Assembly (NCBI RefSeq): GCF_023229105.1
Contig: NZ_JALNZY010000012.1
Coordinates: forward strand, 1-41,318
Direction: 5' to 3'
From: Sulfurimonas sp.
Lineage (GTDB): Bacteria > Campylobacterota > Campylobacteria > Campylobacterales > Sulfurimonadaceae
Length of the DNA: 41,318 bases
Shown here: positions 17,220 through 26,093 of the stretch, in pieces
How the letters are laid out: each line of letters starts with the position of its first letter
Numbering within the stretch: position 1 is the first letter of the stretch
Notes under the pieces: model-generated
Database searches by the model: none
What the model was told of the DNA's origin: nothing
Seen by the model: only the letters and a program-made list of their open reading frames with translations
Translations under genes and position numbers: made by a program

Positions 17220-18920
17220 ATGGATTTTAAGGTACTTTTTTCACAACTAGTCATTCTGTATGATAAGCTTACAAAGCAGCAGAAGTTTATCATAGGTTTT
17301 GCTGTTGTAGGCATAGTTGCATTTTTGGTTTTTATGGTCGTTTATACAGCTAAAAAAGATGCTCTAAGCCAATATGATGTGCTTTTTGATTCTTTGACTT
17401 CAGAAGATGCGGCTAAAGTAGTAGAGCAGTTGGAGAAGGATAACGTACCTTATGAGCTACTTGATAAAAATATTATAAAAGTTCCTAGAAATGTTGTCTA
17501 TAAAGAGCGTATAGCAATTGCATCTTTGGGTATTCCTAAAAACAGTGGTGTGGGTTTTGAACTTTTTGACAATCAGGAGTTCGGAGCTACTAGTTTTGAT
17601 CAAAACGTGAAATATCTTCGTGCAATAGAAGGTGAACTCTCCCGCACTATTAATGCTTTAGCGCCGATAGAGCGTGCAAGTGTGAGTTTGGCACTTCCAA
17701 AAGATACTCTTTTTGTTGAAAAAAAGACGGATCCAACTGCCTCAGTTATGCTTCAGCTTGTTGAGGGCAAAAGGCTCTCTTCAAAGCAGATTAGAGGCAT
17801 AAAAAATCTAGTAGCTGCAGCAGTGCCAAATCTGACTCCCGCAAATGTTATGCTTATAGACAGCGACGGGGAAACATTGGGTGATGAAGATGAGATGGCT
17901 CAAATGGGCGAACTCTCGTCGGTACAGCAAAGTTATAAGGCAAAAGAAGAGAAGAAAAAGCAGAAAAAAATCATAGAGGTAATCTCCCCTTTTGTCGGCG
18001 GGGAAGAAAAGGTCGTTGCTCAGGTTACTATAGAGTTTGATTTTTCTATTAAAAGCTCAACTTCTGAGACATATGATCCTGAAAATGTAGTTAGAAGCGA
18101 GCAGTTAAGCGAAGAGAAGAGAGAGGGTACGACTCCTGCTGAAGTTGGCGGAGTTCCCGGAACTGTTAGCAACATAGGTCCGGTAGAGGGTCTCTCAAGC
18201 AATCAAACAAATGAAAAGTATGAAAAAAATACAGGTACGACAAACTATGAGGTTGGAAAAACTGTCTCAACTATAAAGAGTGAATTTGCGCGGATTAAAA
18301 GAGTTACTGCCGCTGTTGTTGTTGATGGAAAATACAAGTACAAGCTAGATGCTGATGGCAATCCGACACAAGAGCTTGAGTATGAACCCTTGTCAGAGAC
18401 GGATCTTGAAGCCTTGAGCGCTTTAGTTAACCGCTCTATCGGTATAAATGAAGAGCGAGGCGATCAGATAAGTGTTCAAAATCTGCAATTTAAACTACCA
18501 GAAGTTGATAAAAATAAAGAGAGAATGAATCAAGCCGTAACTTTCTCTCAAACCTATTTAGCTCCATTTTCTGAACTGTTTAAATATCTTTTTGTTCTTT
18601 TGCTTCTTTTTATTCTTTACAAAAAAGTTATATCTCCTTTCGCGCAGAGAATGCTTGAAATCTCTAAAGAAGAGGATGAGATAGGCAGACCGCTTATAGA
18701 TATAGAGGATGACGTAAATGAGGATTTGGTAGAGAAAGTTCAAACAATGCGCCGTAAAGTTGAAGAGCAGCTTGGCATGGGAGAGGGATTTAATGAAGAT
18801 GAACTTAAGTATGATGTTCTTCTTGAAAAAATTCGAGGTATGGTTGAGGAGTCACCAGAAGCTGTAGCACTTGTTCTTCAGGCTTTGATGACAGAAGAAG
18901 CAGATGTATCAATTAGGTAA
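17220..18920 (+). CDS. fliF: Flagellar M-ring protein FliF
   Basis: FliF forms the MS ring at the base of the flagellar motor and export gate. The 566-residue protein has an N-terminal helix (about 22-44), ring-building motifs (YEVLFDSL-like start, LGIPKNSGVGFELFD, EGELSRTI, RASVSLALPK), a low-complexity middle (about 290-340) with VGGVPGTVSN, a second membrane helix (about 450-470) and the C-terminal FliG-binding tail. ATG at 17220 is preferred to the TTG one codon earlier because TGGGAAA sits in front of it. fliG and fliH follow directly, the usual order of motor and export genes. Confidence 0.96.
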   Translation: MDFKVLFSQLVILYDKLTKQQKFIIGFAVVGIVAFLVFMVVYTAKKDALSQYDVLFDSLTSEDAAKVVEQLEKDNVPYELLDKNIIKVPRNVVYKERIAIASLGIPKNSGVGFELFDNQEFGATSFDQNVKYLRAIEGELSRTINALAPIERASVSLALPKDTLFVEKKTDPTASVMLQLVEGKRLSSKQIRGIKNLVAAAVPNLTPANVMLIDSDGETLGDEDEMAQMGELSSVQQSYKAKEEKKKQKKIIEVISPFVGGEEKVVAQVTIEFDFSIKSSTSETYDPENVVRSEQLSEEKREGTTPAEVGGVPGTVSNIGPVEGLSSNQTNEKYEKNTGTTNYEVGKTVSTIKSEFARIKRVTAAVVVDGKYKYKLDADGNPTQELEYEPLSETDLEALSALVNRSIGINEERGDQISVQNLQFKLPEVDKNKERMNQAVTFSQTYLAPFSELFKYLFVLLLLFILYKKVISPFAQRMLEISKEEDEIGRPLIDIEDDVNEDLVEKVQTMRRKVEEQLGMGEGFNEDELKYDVLLEKIRGMVEESPEAVALVLQALMTEEADVSIR

Positions 18921-18929
18921 GGAAAATAT

Positions 18930-19958
18930 ATGAATCTAACTCCTACGCAGCAGGCAAAATTTGATGAGATGAGTATGGCTGAGAAAACTGCTATAGTGCT
19001 TATGCAAATAGGCGAGGAAGCAACTGCCGCTATATTTTCAAATATGAGTATTGATGCTATAACCGAAGTTTCAAAGCATATCGCTACAAATAAGAGTGTA
19101 GGAAAATCTGTTGCAACTGCAGTGCTAGAGGAGTTTTACGCAATTTTTCAATCGGGTCAGTTTATAACATCCGGCGGTTTAGAGTATGCAAGAGAACTTC
19201 TTTATAGAACGCTTGGTCCCGAAGAGGCTAAGAAAATCTTAGAGAAACTCTCAAAAAGTATGCAGGAGACGCAAAATTTTGCTTATCTTTCAAAAATTAA
19301 GCCTCAACAACTCTCGGATTTTATTATCAATGAGCATCCTCAGACGATAGCACTTATCTTAGCCCACATGGATGCGACAGAAGCTGCGGATACCATACAG
19401 TATTTTCCAGATGATCTTAGAAGCGAAGTCTCTATGAGAATGGCTAAACTTGGAGATATATCTCCTTCAGTTATTAAAAGAGTCTCTGCCGTGCTTGAGT
19501 CTAAGCTTGAATCACTTGCATCTTATAAAGTTGAAGTCGGAGGACCTCGTGCAGTTGCAGATATATTCAACCGTCTTGGAGCAAAAGCTTCAAAAGAGAC
19601 TCTTGCTAAGATTGAAGAGAGAGATGAGGAGATGTCAAATCTTATCAAAGAGATGATGTTTACATTTGAAGATATTGAGACGCTCGATAAAAATGCAATT
19701 ACTGAGATACTAAAATCAATCGAGAAACCTGACTTGATGCTTTCACTCAAAAGTGCTCCTGAAGAACTCAAACAGAAATTCTTTAATGCTATGAGTGAGA
19801 GAGCAAAAGAAGCATTTGAAGAAGAGATGCAGTTTATGGGTGCTGTTAGGATGAAAGAAGTTGAAAGTGCTCAACGAAGAATTGTTGAAGTGGTCAATGG
19901 TCTCGCAGAGGGTGGAGTAATTCAGCTGGGAAGTTCAACTGAAGAGATGGTAGAATAA
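18930..19958 (+). CDS. fliG: Flagellar motor switch protein FliG
   Basis: FliG forms the upper C ring and contacts the MotA stator to make torque and set rotation direction. The 342-residue protein has the N-terminal FliF-binding domain, the middle domain with EHPQTIALILAHM (about 135-147), and the C-terminal domain with charged torque residues (FTFEDIETLDK about 246-256 and LMLSLKSAPEELKQKFFNAMSERA). AAGGAAA precedes its ATG nine bases after fliF. The stop directly abuts the fliH start. Confidence 0.96.
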   Translation: MNLTPTQQAKFDEMSMAEKTAIVLMQIGEEATAAIFSNMSIDAITEVSKHIATNKSVGKSVATAVLEEFYAIFQSGQFITSGGLEYARELLYRTLGPEEAKKILEKLSKSMQETQNFAYLSKIKPQQLSDFIINEHPQTIALILAHMDATEAADTIQYFPDDLRSEVSMRMAKLGDISPSVIKRVSAVLESKLESLASYKVEVGGPRAVADIFNRLGAKASKETLAKIEERDEEMSNLIKEMMFTFEDIETLDKNAITEILKSIEKPDLMLSLKSAPEELKQKFFNAMSERAKEAFEEEMQFMGAVRMKEVESAQRRIVEVVNGLAEGGVIQLGSSTEEMVE

Positions 19959-20756
19959 TTGTCAAATATAATCACGAGCAAAAGAGTGGCAAAGCACAAT
20001 GTCGATAAGTACAATTTTAAGGTTTTAGCCTTTGGTGCAGATGATGAGCAAGAAGAGGTTTTTGAATCTTCGCTGATACCAAAAAAACGTATTGTTGAGC
20101 CGCCGCAACCCAAAGTGGAGAAAGAGATTGATGCTACTGCGATGAGCTCAAACTCCAAAGACTCCCTTATAGAATCTCTGCTCAAAAAAACTGATGAGAT
20201 GTCATCTAACTTTATTAAACTTCAAATGAAGCTTGAAAATATGAGTCAAGAGCATAAAACAGAGCTTGAAAAAGTCAAAGAAGAGTCCTATTCTAAAGGT
20301 GTTGAGGCAGGCAAAGAGCTTCACGCGAAAAAGGATGAAAAAGATATAGCAAATGCTGTTTCTATGTACTCGGAATCGGTTACAAAGCTTCAAAATAGCG
20401 CAAAAGAGTTTGAGAGTGCACTAGAGGGTATTAAGGCTGAGTTGATTAGTGCTGCTTTGGATATTGCAAAAGAGGTAATAAAAATTGAGCTTGAAGAGAA
20501 CTCAAATGAAGTGGCAAAAACTTTAGCTAAAGAGTTAATAAAAGAGTTGCAGAGTGCATCAAAAGTAGTTTTGAGAGTTAATCCAAAAGATCATGGAGCA
20601 ATCTCTCAGGCTGTCGGCTCTCTAACACATGTAGAAGTTATCTCAGATGCTGCCGTAAGTCTCGGCGGGGTTATAGCTATCAGTGACGCAGGCAATATAG
20701 ATGCACAAATATCAAAAAGATTTGAGCGAGTCAAAAGAGCAGCATTAAGTGAGTGA
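19959..20756 (+). CDS. fliH: Flagellar assembly protein FliH
   Basis: FliH regulates the FliI export ATPase of the flagellar type III system. The 265-residue protein is variable and acidic at the N terminus, has a long coiled coil (about 70-150, LLKKTDEMSSNFIKLQMKLEN) and a conserved C-terminal V-ATPase E-like domain (about 155-260, ISAALDIAKEVIKIELEEN then VEVISDAAVSLGGVIA). It starts at a TTG immediately after the fliG TAA, so translation is likely coupled. fliI is not in the window. Confidence 0.9.
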   Translation: MSNIITSKRVAKHNVDKYNFKVLAFGADDEQEEVFESSLIPKKRIVEPPQPKVEKEIDATAMSSNSKDSLIESLLKKTDEMSSNFIKLQMKLENMSQEHKTELEKVKEESYSKGVEAGKELHAKKDEKDIANAVSMYSESVTKLQNSAKEFESALEGIKAELISAALDIAKEVIKIELEENSNEVAKTLAKELIKELQSASKVVLRVNPKDHGAISQAVGSLTHVEVISDAAVSLGGVIAISDAGNIDAQISKRFERVKRAALSE

Positions 20757-20759
20757 AAA

Positions 20760-22577
20760 TTGATAAATATTAAAAAAAGCAACGTCAAAGAGCTAGAAAT
20801 ACTTTGCAAAGAGATAAGAGAAAAGATTTTAATAGTAGTGAGTAAAAATGGCGGGCATCTAAGTTCTACTCTTGGTGCAACAGAGCTTATAGTGGCTATG
20901 CATAAAGTTTTTGATAGTAAAAAAGATCCGTTTATTTTTGATGTCTCGCATCAATCTTACGCGCATAAACTAATAACTGGAAGATATAAGGAGTTTGATA
21001 CTCTAAGACAATTTAACGGTTTATGCGGTTATACAAAACCAAGCGAGAGCGAACATGACTATTTTGTCGCAGGGCATAGCTCAACTTCTATCTCTTTGGG
21101 TGTGGGTGCCGCTAAAGCTATCGCACTAAAAGGTGAAGAAGGTAAGAGGATTCCTGTTATCATGATAGGTGATGGAGCCATGACGGCAGGTATGGTTTAT
21201 GAAGCGCTTAATGAGTTAGGCGATAGAAAATATCCGATGGTAATCATACTAAATGATAACGAGATGAGTATATCAAAGCCTATAGGCGCGATAAGTAGAA
21301 TGCTCAGTTCGGCAATGGCTTCGCCGTTTTATCAAACCTTTAAAAAACATACTGAAAACTTTGTAGATAACTTTGGAGAGGGTGCCAGATATATCGCAAA
21401 AAGAATGGAGGAGTCTTTAAAGCTCATTACTCCGGGGATTATGTTTGAGGAGATGGGGATTGACTATATCGGACCTGTTGATGGACATAATCTTACTTCG
21501 CTTATAGAGATACTTCAAAAAGCAAAAGAGCTTAAAAAACCCGTTATTGTTCATGTTCAAACCATTAAAGGCAAAGGGTATGAGATAGCCGAAGGTCAAG
21601 AGGAAAAGTGGCACGGAGTAGGACCTTTTGACATAGATAGCGGCAATGAAGCTAAAAAAAGTACGAAGAAAAGTGCTACCCAAATATATGCGGAGGCACT
21701 TTTACATCTTGCAAAACATAATGAAAAGATAGTAGGTGCAACTGCTGCCATGCCAAGCGGAACAGGCTTAAACGAGTTGATGGAAGTATATCCCGATAGA
21801 TTTTGGGACGTGGCTATTGCAGAACAGCATGCAGTCACATCTATGGCAGCACTCGCAAAAGAGGGATTTAAGCCGTTTTGTACCATCTACTCAACATTTT
21901 TGCAGCGCGGATATGATCAGATAATACATGACACATGCTTGATGAATCTTCCTGTTGTTTTTGCGCTTGATAGGGCTGGTATAGTCGGAGAGGATGGGGA
22001 GACGCATCAAGGGGCATTTGACATTAGTTTTTTAAGAGCTATCCCAAATATGACACTTTTTGCTCCAAGGGATGAGAAGAGTTTTCATCAAGCTATGGCA
22101 TTTGCGGCTGAGTATCCGTACCCATGTTCGCTTAGATATCCAAGAGGTTCCTTTACTGAAACAGACTTGCCTGAATCGTTGCCCTTTAAATTGGCAAAAT
22201 CGCAACTTCTTCGTTCAAGTAGTACAGATGTTCTTCTTATAGGTTATGGTAACGGTGTAGGCAGAGCTTATGAGACGGCAAAATATTTGAATTTTGAAGT
22301 TAGTATTTTGGATTTACGATTTGTAAAGCCGCTTGATGAGGAGATGCTTCATGATATGTCTGCAAAATATAAAAAGTGGTTTGTCTTTAGCGATAGCGCA
22401 AAAATGGGCGGAGTAGGCTCGGCTATCTTAGAGTTTCTCTCAAAAGAGAAGATTATGCATGTAGAAGTTGTAAGCTTTGAGTATGAGGATAAGTTTATAA
22501 CTCACGGAAAGACAAAAGAGGTTGAGGAGTCTTTGGGACTTCTGCCTGTTCAGCTGGCAAAAAAAATTACCCTCTAA
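20760..22577 (+). CDS. dxs: 1-deoxy-D-xylulose-5-phosphate synthase
   Basis: Dxs condenses pyruvate and glyceraldehyde 3-phosphate with thiamine diphosphate, the first step of the MEP isoprenoid pathway. The 605-residue protein shows GGHLSSTLGATEL (about 37-49), SHQSYAHKL, the TPP motif GDGAMTAGMVYEALNE, KGKGYE, the transketolase-type Glu in DVAIAEQHAVT, and DRAGIVGEDGETHQGAFD. It starts at a TTG three bases after fliH. The fliH-dxs linkage is typical of Campylobacterota. The C terminus overlaps convergent pgeF by 11 bases. Confidence 0.96.
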   Translation: MINIKKSNVKELEILCKEIREKILIVVSKNGGHLSSTLGATELIVAMHKVFDSKKDPFIFDVSHQSYAHKLITGRYKEFDTLRQFNGLCGYTKPSESEHDYFVAGHSSTSISLGVGAAKAIALKGEEGKRIPVIMIGDGAMTAGMVYEALNELGDRKYPMVIILNDNEMSISKPIGAISRMLSSAMASPFYQTFKKHTENFVDNFGEGARYIAKRMEESLKLITPGIMFEEMGIDYIGPVDGHNLTSLIEILQKAKELKKPVIVHVQTIKGKGYEIAEGQEEKWHGVGPFDIDSGNEAKKSTKKSATQIYAEALLHLAKHNEKIVGATAAMPSGTGLNELMEVYPDRFWDVAIAEQHAVTSMAALAKEGFKPFCTIYSTFLQRGYDQIIHDTCLMNLPVVFALDRAGIVGEDGETHQGAFDISFLRAIPNMTLFAPRDEKSFHQAMAFAAEYPYPCSLRYPRGSFTETDLPESLPFKLAKSQLLRSSSTDVLLIGYGNGVGRAYETAKYLNFEVSILDLRFVKPLDEEMLHDMSAKYKKWFVFSDSAKMGGVGSAILEFLSKEKIMHVEVVSFEYEDKFITHGKTKEVEESLGLLPVQLAKKITL

Positions 22578-23292
22578 GCATAATAACTCCGGCAAATCTG
22601 CCGGTTTGTGCCTGCGCTCTGTAGGAGAAGTATCTGTTTGTACTGCAACAAGTGCAATCATCACAAAACTCAATATGTTCTGCTTTTATGCCACAAAGGA
22701 GGAGCTGTTTTTTTAAAATCGCACCTACATTAAGGTAGAAGCTTTCCTCTTTTTTTTCTATAGAGTATGCTAAGCCTAGTGCCTTTGCCTCATCATAAAT
22801 CTCACTCCCTACTTCATAACAACATGCTCTGATGCTAGCTCCTACACTTACCTGTATATCTTTTGGATTTGAGTCAAATTCTCTTTGCATCTTGTCTATA
22901 ACATTTTTTACTATATTTTTAAATGCACCTTGTCGTCCTGCGTGAGCCGCTGCAATAACTCTTTTTTGATTATCGTAAAACAGAATTGGCGAGCAATCCG
23001 CTACCATAACCATAAGAGGAGTGTCTATTTTGTTTGTCACAAGCGCATCACATGTTGGAGGTGTGGTAAAATTTTCATTTGTTACAAGATGTACGATATC
23101 TGAGTGTATCTGGTTCATATATACAAGCGACTCTCTTTCATAACCTAACTCTTTTGACAAAAGTTCGTGTTGTTTTTGTACACTTAATTTGTCGTCGCCT
23201 ACATGAAACGCTAAGTTGCCACACTCTTTTGTAGTAAAAGCATGCAAGAGATTTGTAAATGAGCTTAATTTTTCACTATAATAAAATTTCAT
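22567..23292 (-). CDS. pgeF: PgeF/YfiH-like peptidoglycan editing factor (laccase domain)
   Basis: Members of the YfiH/DUF152 (CNF1/YfiH, formerly polyphenol oxidase) family remove non-canonical L-Ser-containing peptidoglycan precursors or act as purine nucleosidases. The 241-residue protein has NQIHSDIVH, MVADCSPILFYD with the metal cysteine, AAHAGRQGAFKNIV with a metal His, and SVGASIRACCYEVG, all family landmarks. The longest frame extends to 23358, but the ATG at 23292 (MKFYYSEKL) fits the family and leaves a 28-base gap to divergent ovoA. A minus-strand TATAAT at 23299-23304 would place transcription start almost on this ATG. It converges on dxs. Confidence 0.88.
   Translation of the reverse strand: MKFYYSEKLSSFTNLLHAFTTKECGNLAFHVGDDKLSVQKQHELLSKELGYERESLVYMNQIHSDIVHLVTNENFTTPPTCDALVTNKIDTPLMVMVADCSPILFYDNQKRVIAAAHAGRQGAFKNIVKNVIDKMQREFDSNPKDIQVSVGASIRACCYEVGSEIYDEAKALGLAYSIEKKEESFYLNVGAILKKQLLLCGIKAEHIEFCDDCTCCSTNRYFSYRAQAQTGRFAGVIMLRG
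23277..23282 (+). promoter_or_regulatory. Predicted -10 box for ovoA
   Basis: TATAAT with TTGTAA 18 bases upstream (23253-23258) lies inside the 5' coding part of divergent pgeF. A leader of about 32 bases would carry AAAAGGA before the ovoA TTG. Confidence 0.45.
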
Positions 23293-23320
23293 AGAAAAAT
23301 TATATCCAAAAGGAAGTATT

Positions 23321-25423
23321 TTGAGTAAGTTTAGTTTATATTCGGTAACTTTAAACAAGTCAGATACGGAGACGAAAAGAGAAGAGATTAGAACATATTT
23401 TCACAATACATTTGATATTTTTGAGAAGATTTTTGAGGTGTTAAAGAGTGATGAGGTCTTTTATCAAAGATCCGAATCAACTCGTCATCCTATGATATTT
23501 TATTTTGGACATACTGCAACTTTTTTTGTAAATAAACTTATCAACATGAAGATAATAAAAAAGAGGATTAATCCCGAGTTTGAGTCCATCTTTGCCGTGG
23601 GTGTTGATGAGATGGCATGGGATGATTTAGAGAACTCCCACTACAAATGGCCAAAAGTAGAGGAAGTAAGAGCCTATCGCAAGCAGGTAAGAGAGCTAGT
23701 TGATGTTCTTATTACGACGCTTCCTTTGAATCTTGAAATCAAGCAAGATTCTCCCATGTGGATTATTTTAATGGGGATAGAACATGAGCGTATTCATATA
23801 GAGACTTCGCTTGTTTTGCATCGCCAGATGCCGCTTGAGTGTGTCAAGGAGGTAAAAGAGTTCAACATCTGCTCACATAGTTCAACTTCCCCTAAAAATG
23901 AGATGATTGAGATAAAAGGCGGCGAGATTGTTTTAGGTAAAGAGAGGTCGCATAACCTTTACGGATGGGATAATGAGTATGGAGTTTATAAGGAGAGTGT
24001 AAAGGATTTTAAAGTCTCAAAATATTTAGTAAGCAACGATGAATTTATGGAATTTGTAAAAGAGGGCGGATATGAAAAGAGCGAGTTTTGGGATGATGAG
24101 GGGAGGAAGTTTTTAGAGATAAGTGGCGCAAAACACCCTGCATTTTGGATTTTAGAAGATGGGAAATACAGATATAGAGCGCTTTATAAAGAGATAGATA
24201 TGCCGCTTGACTGGCCAGTTGATGTTAATGCACTTGAAGCGGAGGCATTTTGCCGTTATAAGAGTAAAAAAGAGAGGATTAGTTACTCTTTGCCAAGCGA
24301 GGTTGAGTATAGAGTTCTTTATGAGTATGCGGGATTAAAAGATATCCCAGAGCTTCATGAGAGTAGGGCAAATCTAAATTTTTATCATTATTTTAGCTCG
24401 TGCCCCGTAAATGAGTTTGGTTTTAACGGTATATATGATGTTATGGGAAATGTGTGGCAGTGGAGCCGCACTCCGATATTTGGCTTTGAGGGTTTTGAGG
24501 TTCATCCCGCTTATGATGACTTTTCAACACCGACTTTTGATGATAAACATGCACTGATTTTAGGTGCTTCATGGGCGAGCAGCGGGAATCTTATCATGAA
24601 ACACTCGCGTTACGCATTTCGCAAACACTTTTACCAAAATGCAGGTTTTAGATATGTGATAACAGATACCGAAGCAGAGAAAAAAGGTGATATTTACGAG
24701 AGTCATGAGCTGGTGTCTCAATACTGCGAGTTTCAGTATGCAGGCGAGAACTTTGGAGTGAAAAACTTTGCAATAGAGTGCGCAAAAATAGCCTCTAAGT
24801 TTGCAAAAAAACATACAAAAGCGCTTGATTTAGGCTGCTCAACGGGAAGAGCGACATTTGAACTTGCAAAGAGTTTTGATGCAGTGGAGGGGATTGACTT
24901 TTCTGCCAGATTTATAGGTGTCGGCGCAAAGCTCAAAAGTGACGGTTATGTTGCTTTTGCCTCAAAAACAGAGGGCGATTTGGTGCAGAAAAAAAAGATA
25001 ACTATCAAGGAACTTGGATATGAAAATTTAAAGCATAGAGTTAGTTTTTGGCAAGGAGATGCATGCAACCTAAAACCAAATTTTAACTCTTATGATTTAA
25101 TAATGGCGACAAACCTTATCGACAGGCTCTATAACCCAAAACTGTTTTTAGATACTGTACATGAGAGGTTAAATAGTGGTGGAGTTTTGATTTTAACGTC
25201 CCCATACACTTGGCAGGAGCACTTTACTAAAAAAGAGTTTTGGCTCGGCGGATACAAAGATAAGCAGGACAAAGAAGTAAAAACCATAGATACGCTAAAA
25301 GAGATTTTAAGTGCTAACTTTGACCTCGTGCATCTACAGGATTTGGAATTTGTTATAAAAGAGACAAGCAGAAAATTTCAACACACCATAGCAGAAATCA
25401 GTGTCTGGAGCAAAAAAAATTAG
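23321..25423 (+). CDS. ovoA: OvoA: 5-histidylcysteine sulfoxide synthase with methyltransferase domain
   Basis: OvoA joins cysteine and histidine using non-heme iron and O2 to give 5-histidylcysteine sulfoxide, and its C-terminal domain methylates the thiol product on the way to ovothiol A. The 700 residues show a DinB-like domain (about 25-175) with iron ligands FGHTA (His64) and EHERIHIE (His155, His159), a formylglycine-synthase-like domain (about 190-455, ending GNVWQWSRTP and YQNAGFRYV), and a class I methyltransferase (about 480-700, LDLGCSTGR at 502-510). Three domains set it apart from EgtB. The start is a TTG with AAAAGGA seven bases upstream. No OvoB-like PLP lyase is adjacent. Confidence 0.92.
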   Translation: MSKFSLYSVTLNKSDTETKREEIRTYFHNTFDIFEKIFEVLKSDEVFYQRSESTRHPMIFYFGHTATFFVNKLINMKIIKKRINPEFESIFAVGVDEMAWDDLENSHYKWPKVEEVRAYRKQVRELVDVLITTLPLNLEIKQDSPMWIILMGIEHERIHIETSLVLHRQMPLECVKEVKEFNICSHSSTSPKNEMIEIKGGEIVLGKERSHNLYGWDNEYGVYKESVKDFKVSKYLVSNDEFMEFVKEGGYEKSEFWDDEGRKFLEISGAKHPAFWILEDGKYRYRALYKEIDMPLDWPVDVNALEAEAFCRYKSKKERISYSLPSEVEYRVLYEYAGLKDIPELHESRANLNFYHYFSSCPVNEFGFNGIYDVMGNVWQWSRTPIFGFEGFEVHPAYDDFSTPTFDDKHALILGASWASSGNLIMKHSRYAFRKHFYQNAGFRYVITDTEAEKKGDIYESHELVSQYCEFQYAGENFGVKNFAIECAKIASKFAKKHTKALDLGCSTGRATFELAKSFDAVEGIDFSARFIGVGAKLKSDGYVAFASKTEGDLVQKKKITIKELGYENLKHRVSFWQGDACNLKPNFNSYDLIMATNLIDRLYNPKLFLDTVHERLNSGGVLILTSPYTWQEHFTKKEFWLGGYKDKQDKEVKTIDTLKEILSANFDLVHLQDLEFVIKETSRKFQHTIAEISVWSKKN

Positions 25424-25762
25424 GATAAACAACAAGAGCGCAGCTAAGAAAATAGGTTATAAATAAAGTTGCTTAAAAGCAAAAATATTAGTGGAGTTTA
25501 AAAGGCGGCTATGTATATTGGAGAATCTAGAATATACTAAAAAGCCCGAAAAATGACCATTTTAAATTCTATCTTCTATCAAAGAAAGACATTAAAAGAC
25601 ATATATTTAGCTACTCGGCAGCTAAAATACTATTTAAAAAGTGAATTATGATTTCCCACTTGCAAAGAGCTTCTTTTTTAAATGACATATAGTGGACACG
25701 TTTGGGCACAGTAGCTAAATAATTCAGTTGGAAAGTCCGTGTATAAGGGGTTATAAGAAGTA
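25424..25762. other. Gene-free stretch between ovoA and the tRNA genes
   Basis: No credible gene is seen in these 339 bases. It contains TTGCTT-AA-AAGCAA (25469-25482), a 14-base interrupted palindrome AAAATG-AC-CATTTT (25550-25563), and a 118-base segment bounded by 11-base inverted repeats (25604-25721). Minus-strand tRNA transcripts would end here, but no hairpin with a clear U-run was found. Confidence 0.6.
25604..25721. repeat. 118-base segment with 11-base inverted terminal repeats
   Basis: TATTTAGCTAC (25604-25614) and GTAGCTAAATA (25711-25721) are perfect inverted repeats. The left end also forms its own hairpin (TTTAGCT, 7-base loop, AGCTAAA, 25606-25626). The interior carries AGTGGACACGTTTGGGCACA next to the right end, a composition reminiscent of insertion-sequence termini. 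It could be a non-coding element remnant or chance in AT-rich DNA. It sits 42 bases from the 3' end of tRNA-Asn. Confidence 0.4.
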
Positions 25763-25837
25763 TGGCTCCGGATACTGGATTCGAACCAGTGACCAAGTGA
25801 TTAACAGTCACCTACTCTACCGCTGAGCTAATCCGGA
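25763..25837 (-). tRNA. tRNA-Asn (GTT)
   Basis: On the minus strand it reads as a cloverleaf: acceptor TCCGGAT paired with ATCCGGA without mismatch, D arm GCTC/GAGT, anticodon arm GGTGA-CTGTTAA-TCACT with anticodon GTT, T arm ACTGG-TTCGAAT-CCAGT, discriminator G and an encoded CCA (25763-25765). It lies 11 bases after tRNA-Met, so both are likely cut from one transcript. Confidence 0.96.
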
Positions 25838-25848
25838 ATCTTAAAAAA

Positions 25849-25925
25849 TGGTGTCAGGGGGGGGACTCGAACCCCCGACCCCCGGCTTATGAGACCAGTG
25901 CTCTAACCAGCTGAGCTACCGTGAC
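25849..25925 (-). tRNA. tRNA-Met (CAT), elongator type
   Basis: The minus strand gives acceptor GTCACGG/CCCTGAC, D arm GCTC/GAGC, anticodon arm CTGGT-CTCATAA-GCCGG with anticodon CAT, T arm GGGGG-TTCGAGT-CCCCC, discriminator A and encoded CCA. The acceptor stem has one C-C mismatch (position 5:68). The anticodon stem lacks the three G-C pairs typical of initiator tRNA and the first acceptor pair is intact, so it is an elongator Met or, with lysidine modification, an Ile(CAU) tRNA; elongator Met is favoured. Confidence 0.88.
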
Positions 25926-26069
25926 ATCTTTTAAGAGGCAGAATTATACTTTTTTAAAACTTTAAACAAGCTAAGATAGAGCAAAAGCTAAACAAAAAGT
26001 GAAAATACAATCCAAAAAGTAAAAGAAAGATACTGCTATCAAAAACATTGAGTATATTTAATAAAGAAA

Positions 26070-26090
26070 GCTTAGTGTGTTCAACTAAAG
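26070..26090. promoter_or_regulatory. Possible HspR/HAIR-like operator upstream of groES
   Basis: TTAGT-N7-ACTAA (26072-26088) is a perfect dyad that keeps the AGT-N7-ACT core of the HAIR element (CTTGAGT-N7-ACTCAAG) and matches 10 of its 14 fixed bases. It ends four bases before the -35 box of the groES promoter. No CIRCE element (TTAGCACTC-N9-GAGTGCTAA) is present. Assignment to HspR is inference. Confidence 0.35.
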
Positions 26091-26093
26091 ATG

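Noticed and set aside
25611..25811. Minus-strand open frame of 66 codons running through tRNA-Asn
   Set aside because: It reads across the tRNA (the VTGSNPV phrase is the classic tRNA-derived artefact) and has no ribosome binding site.
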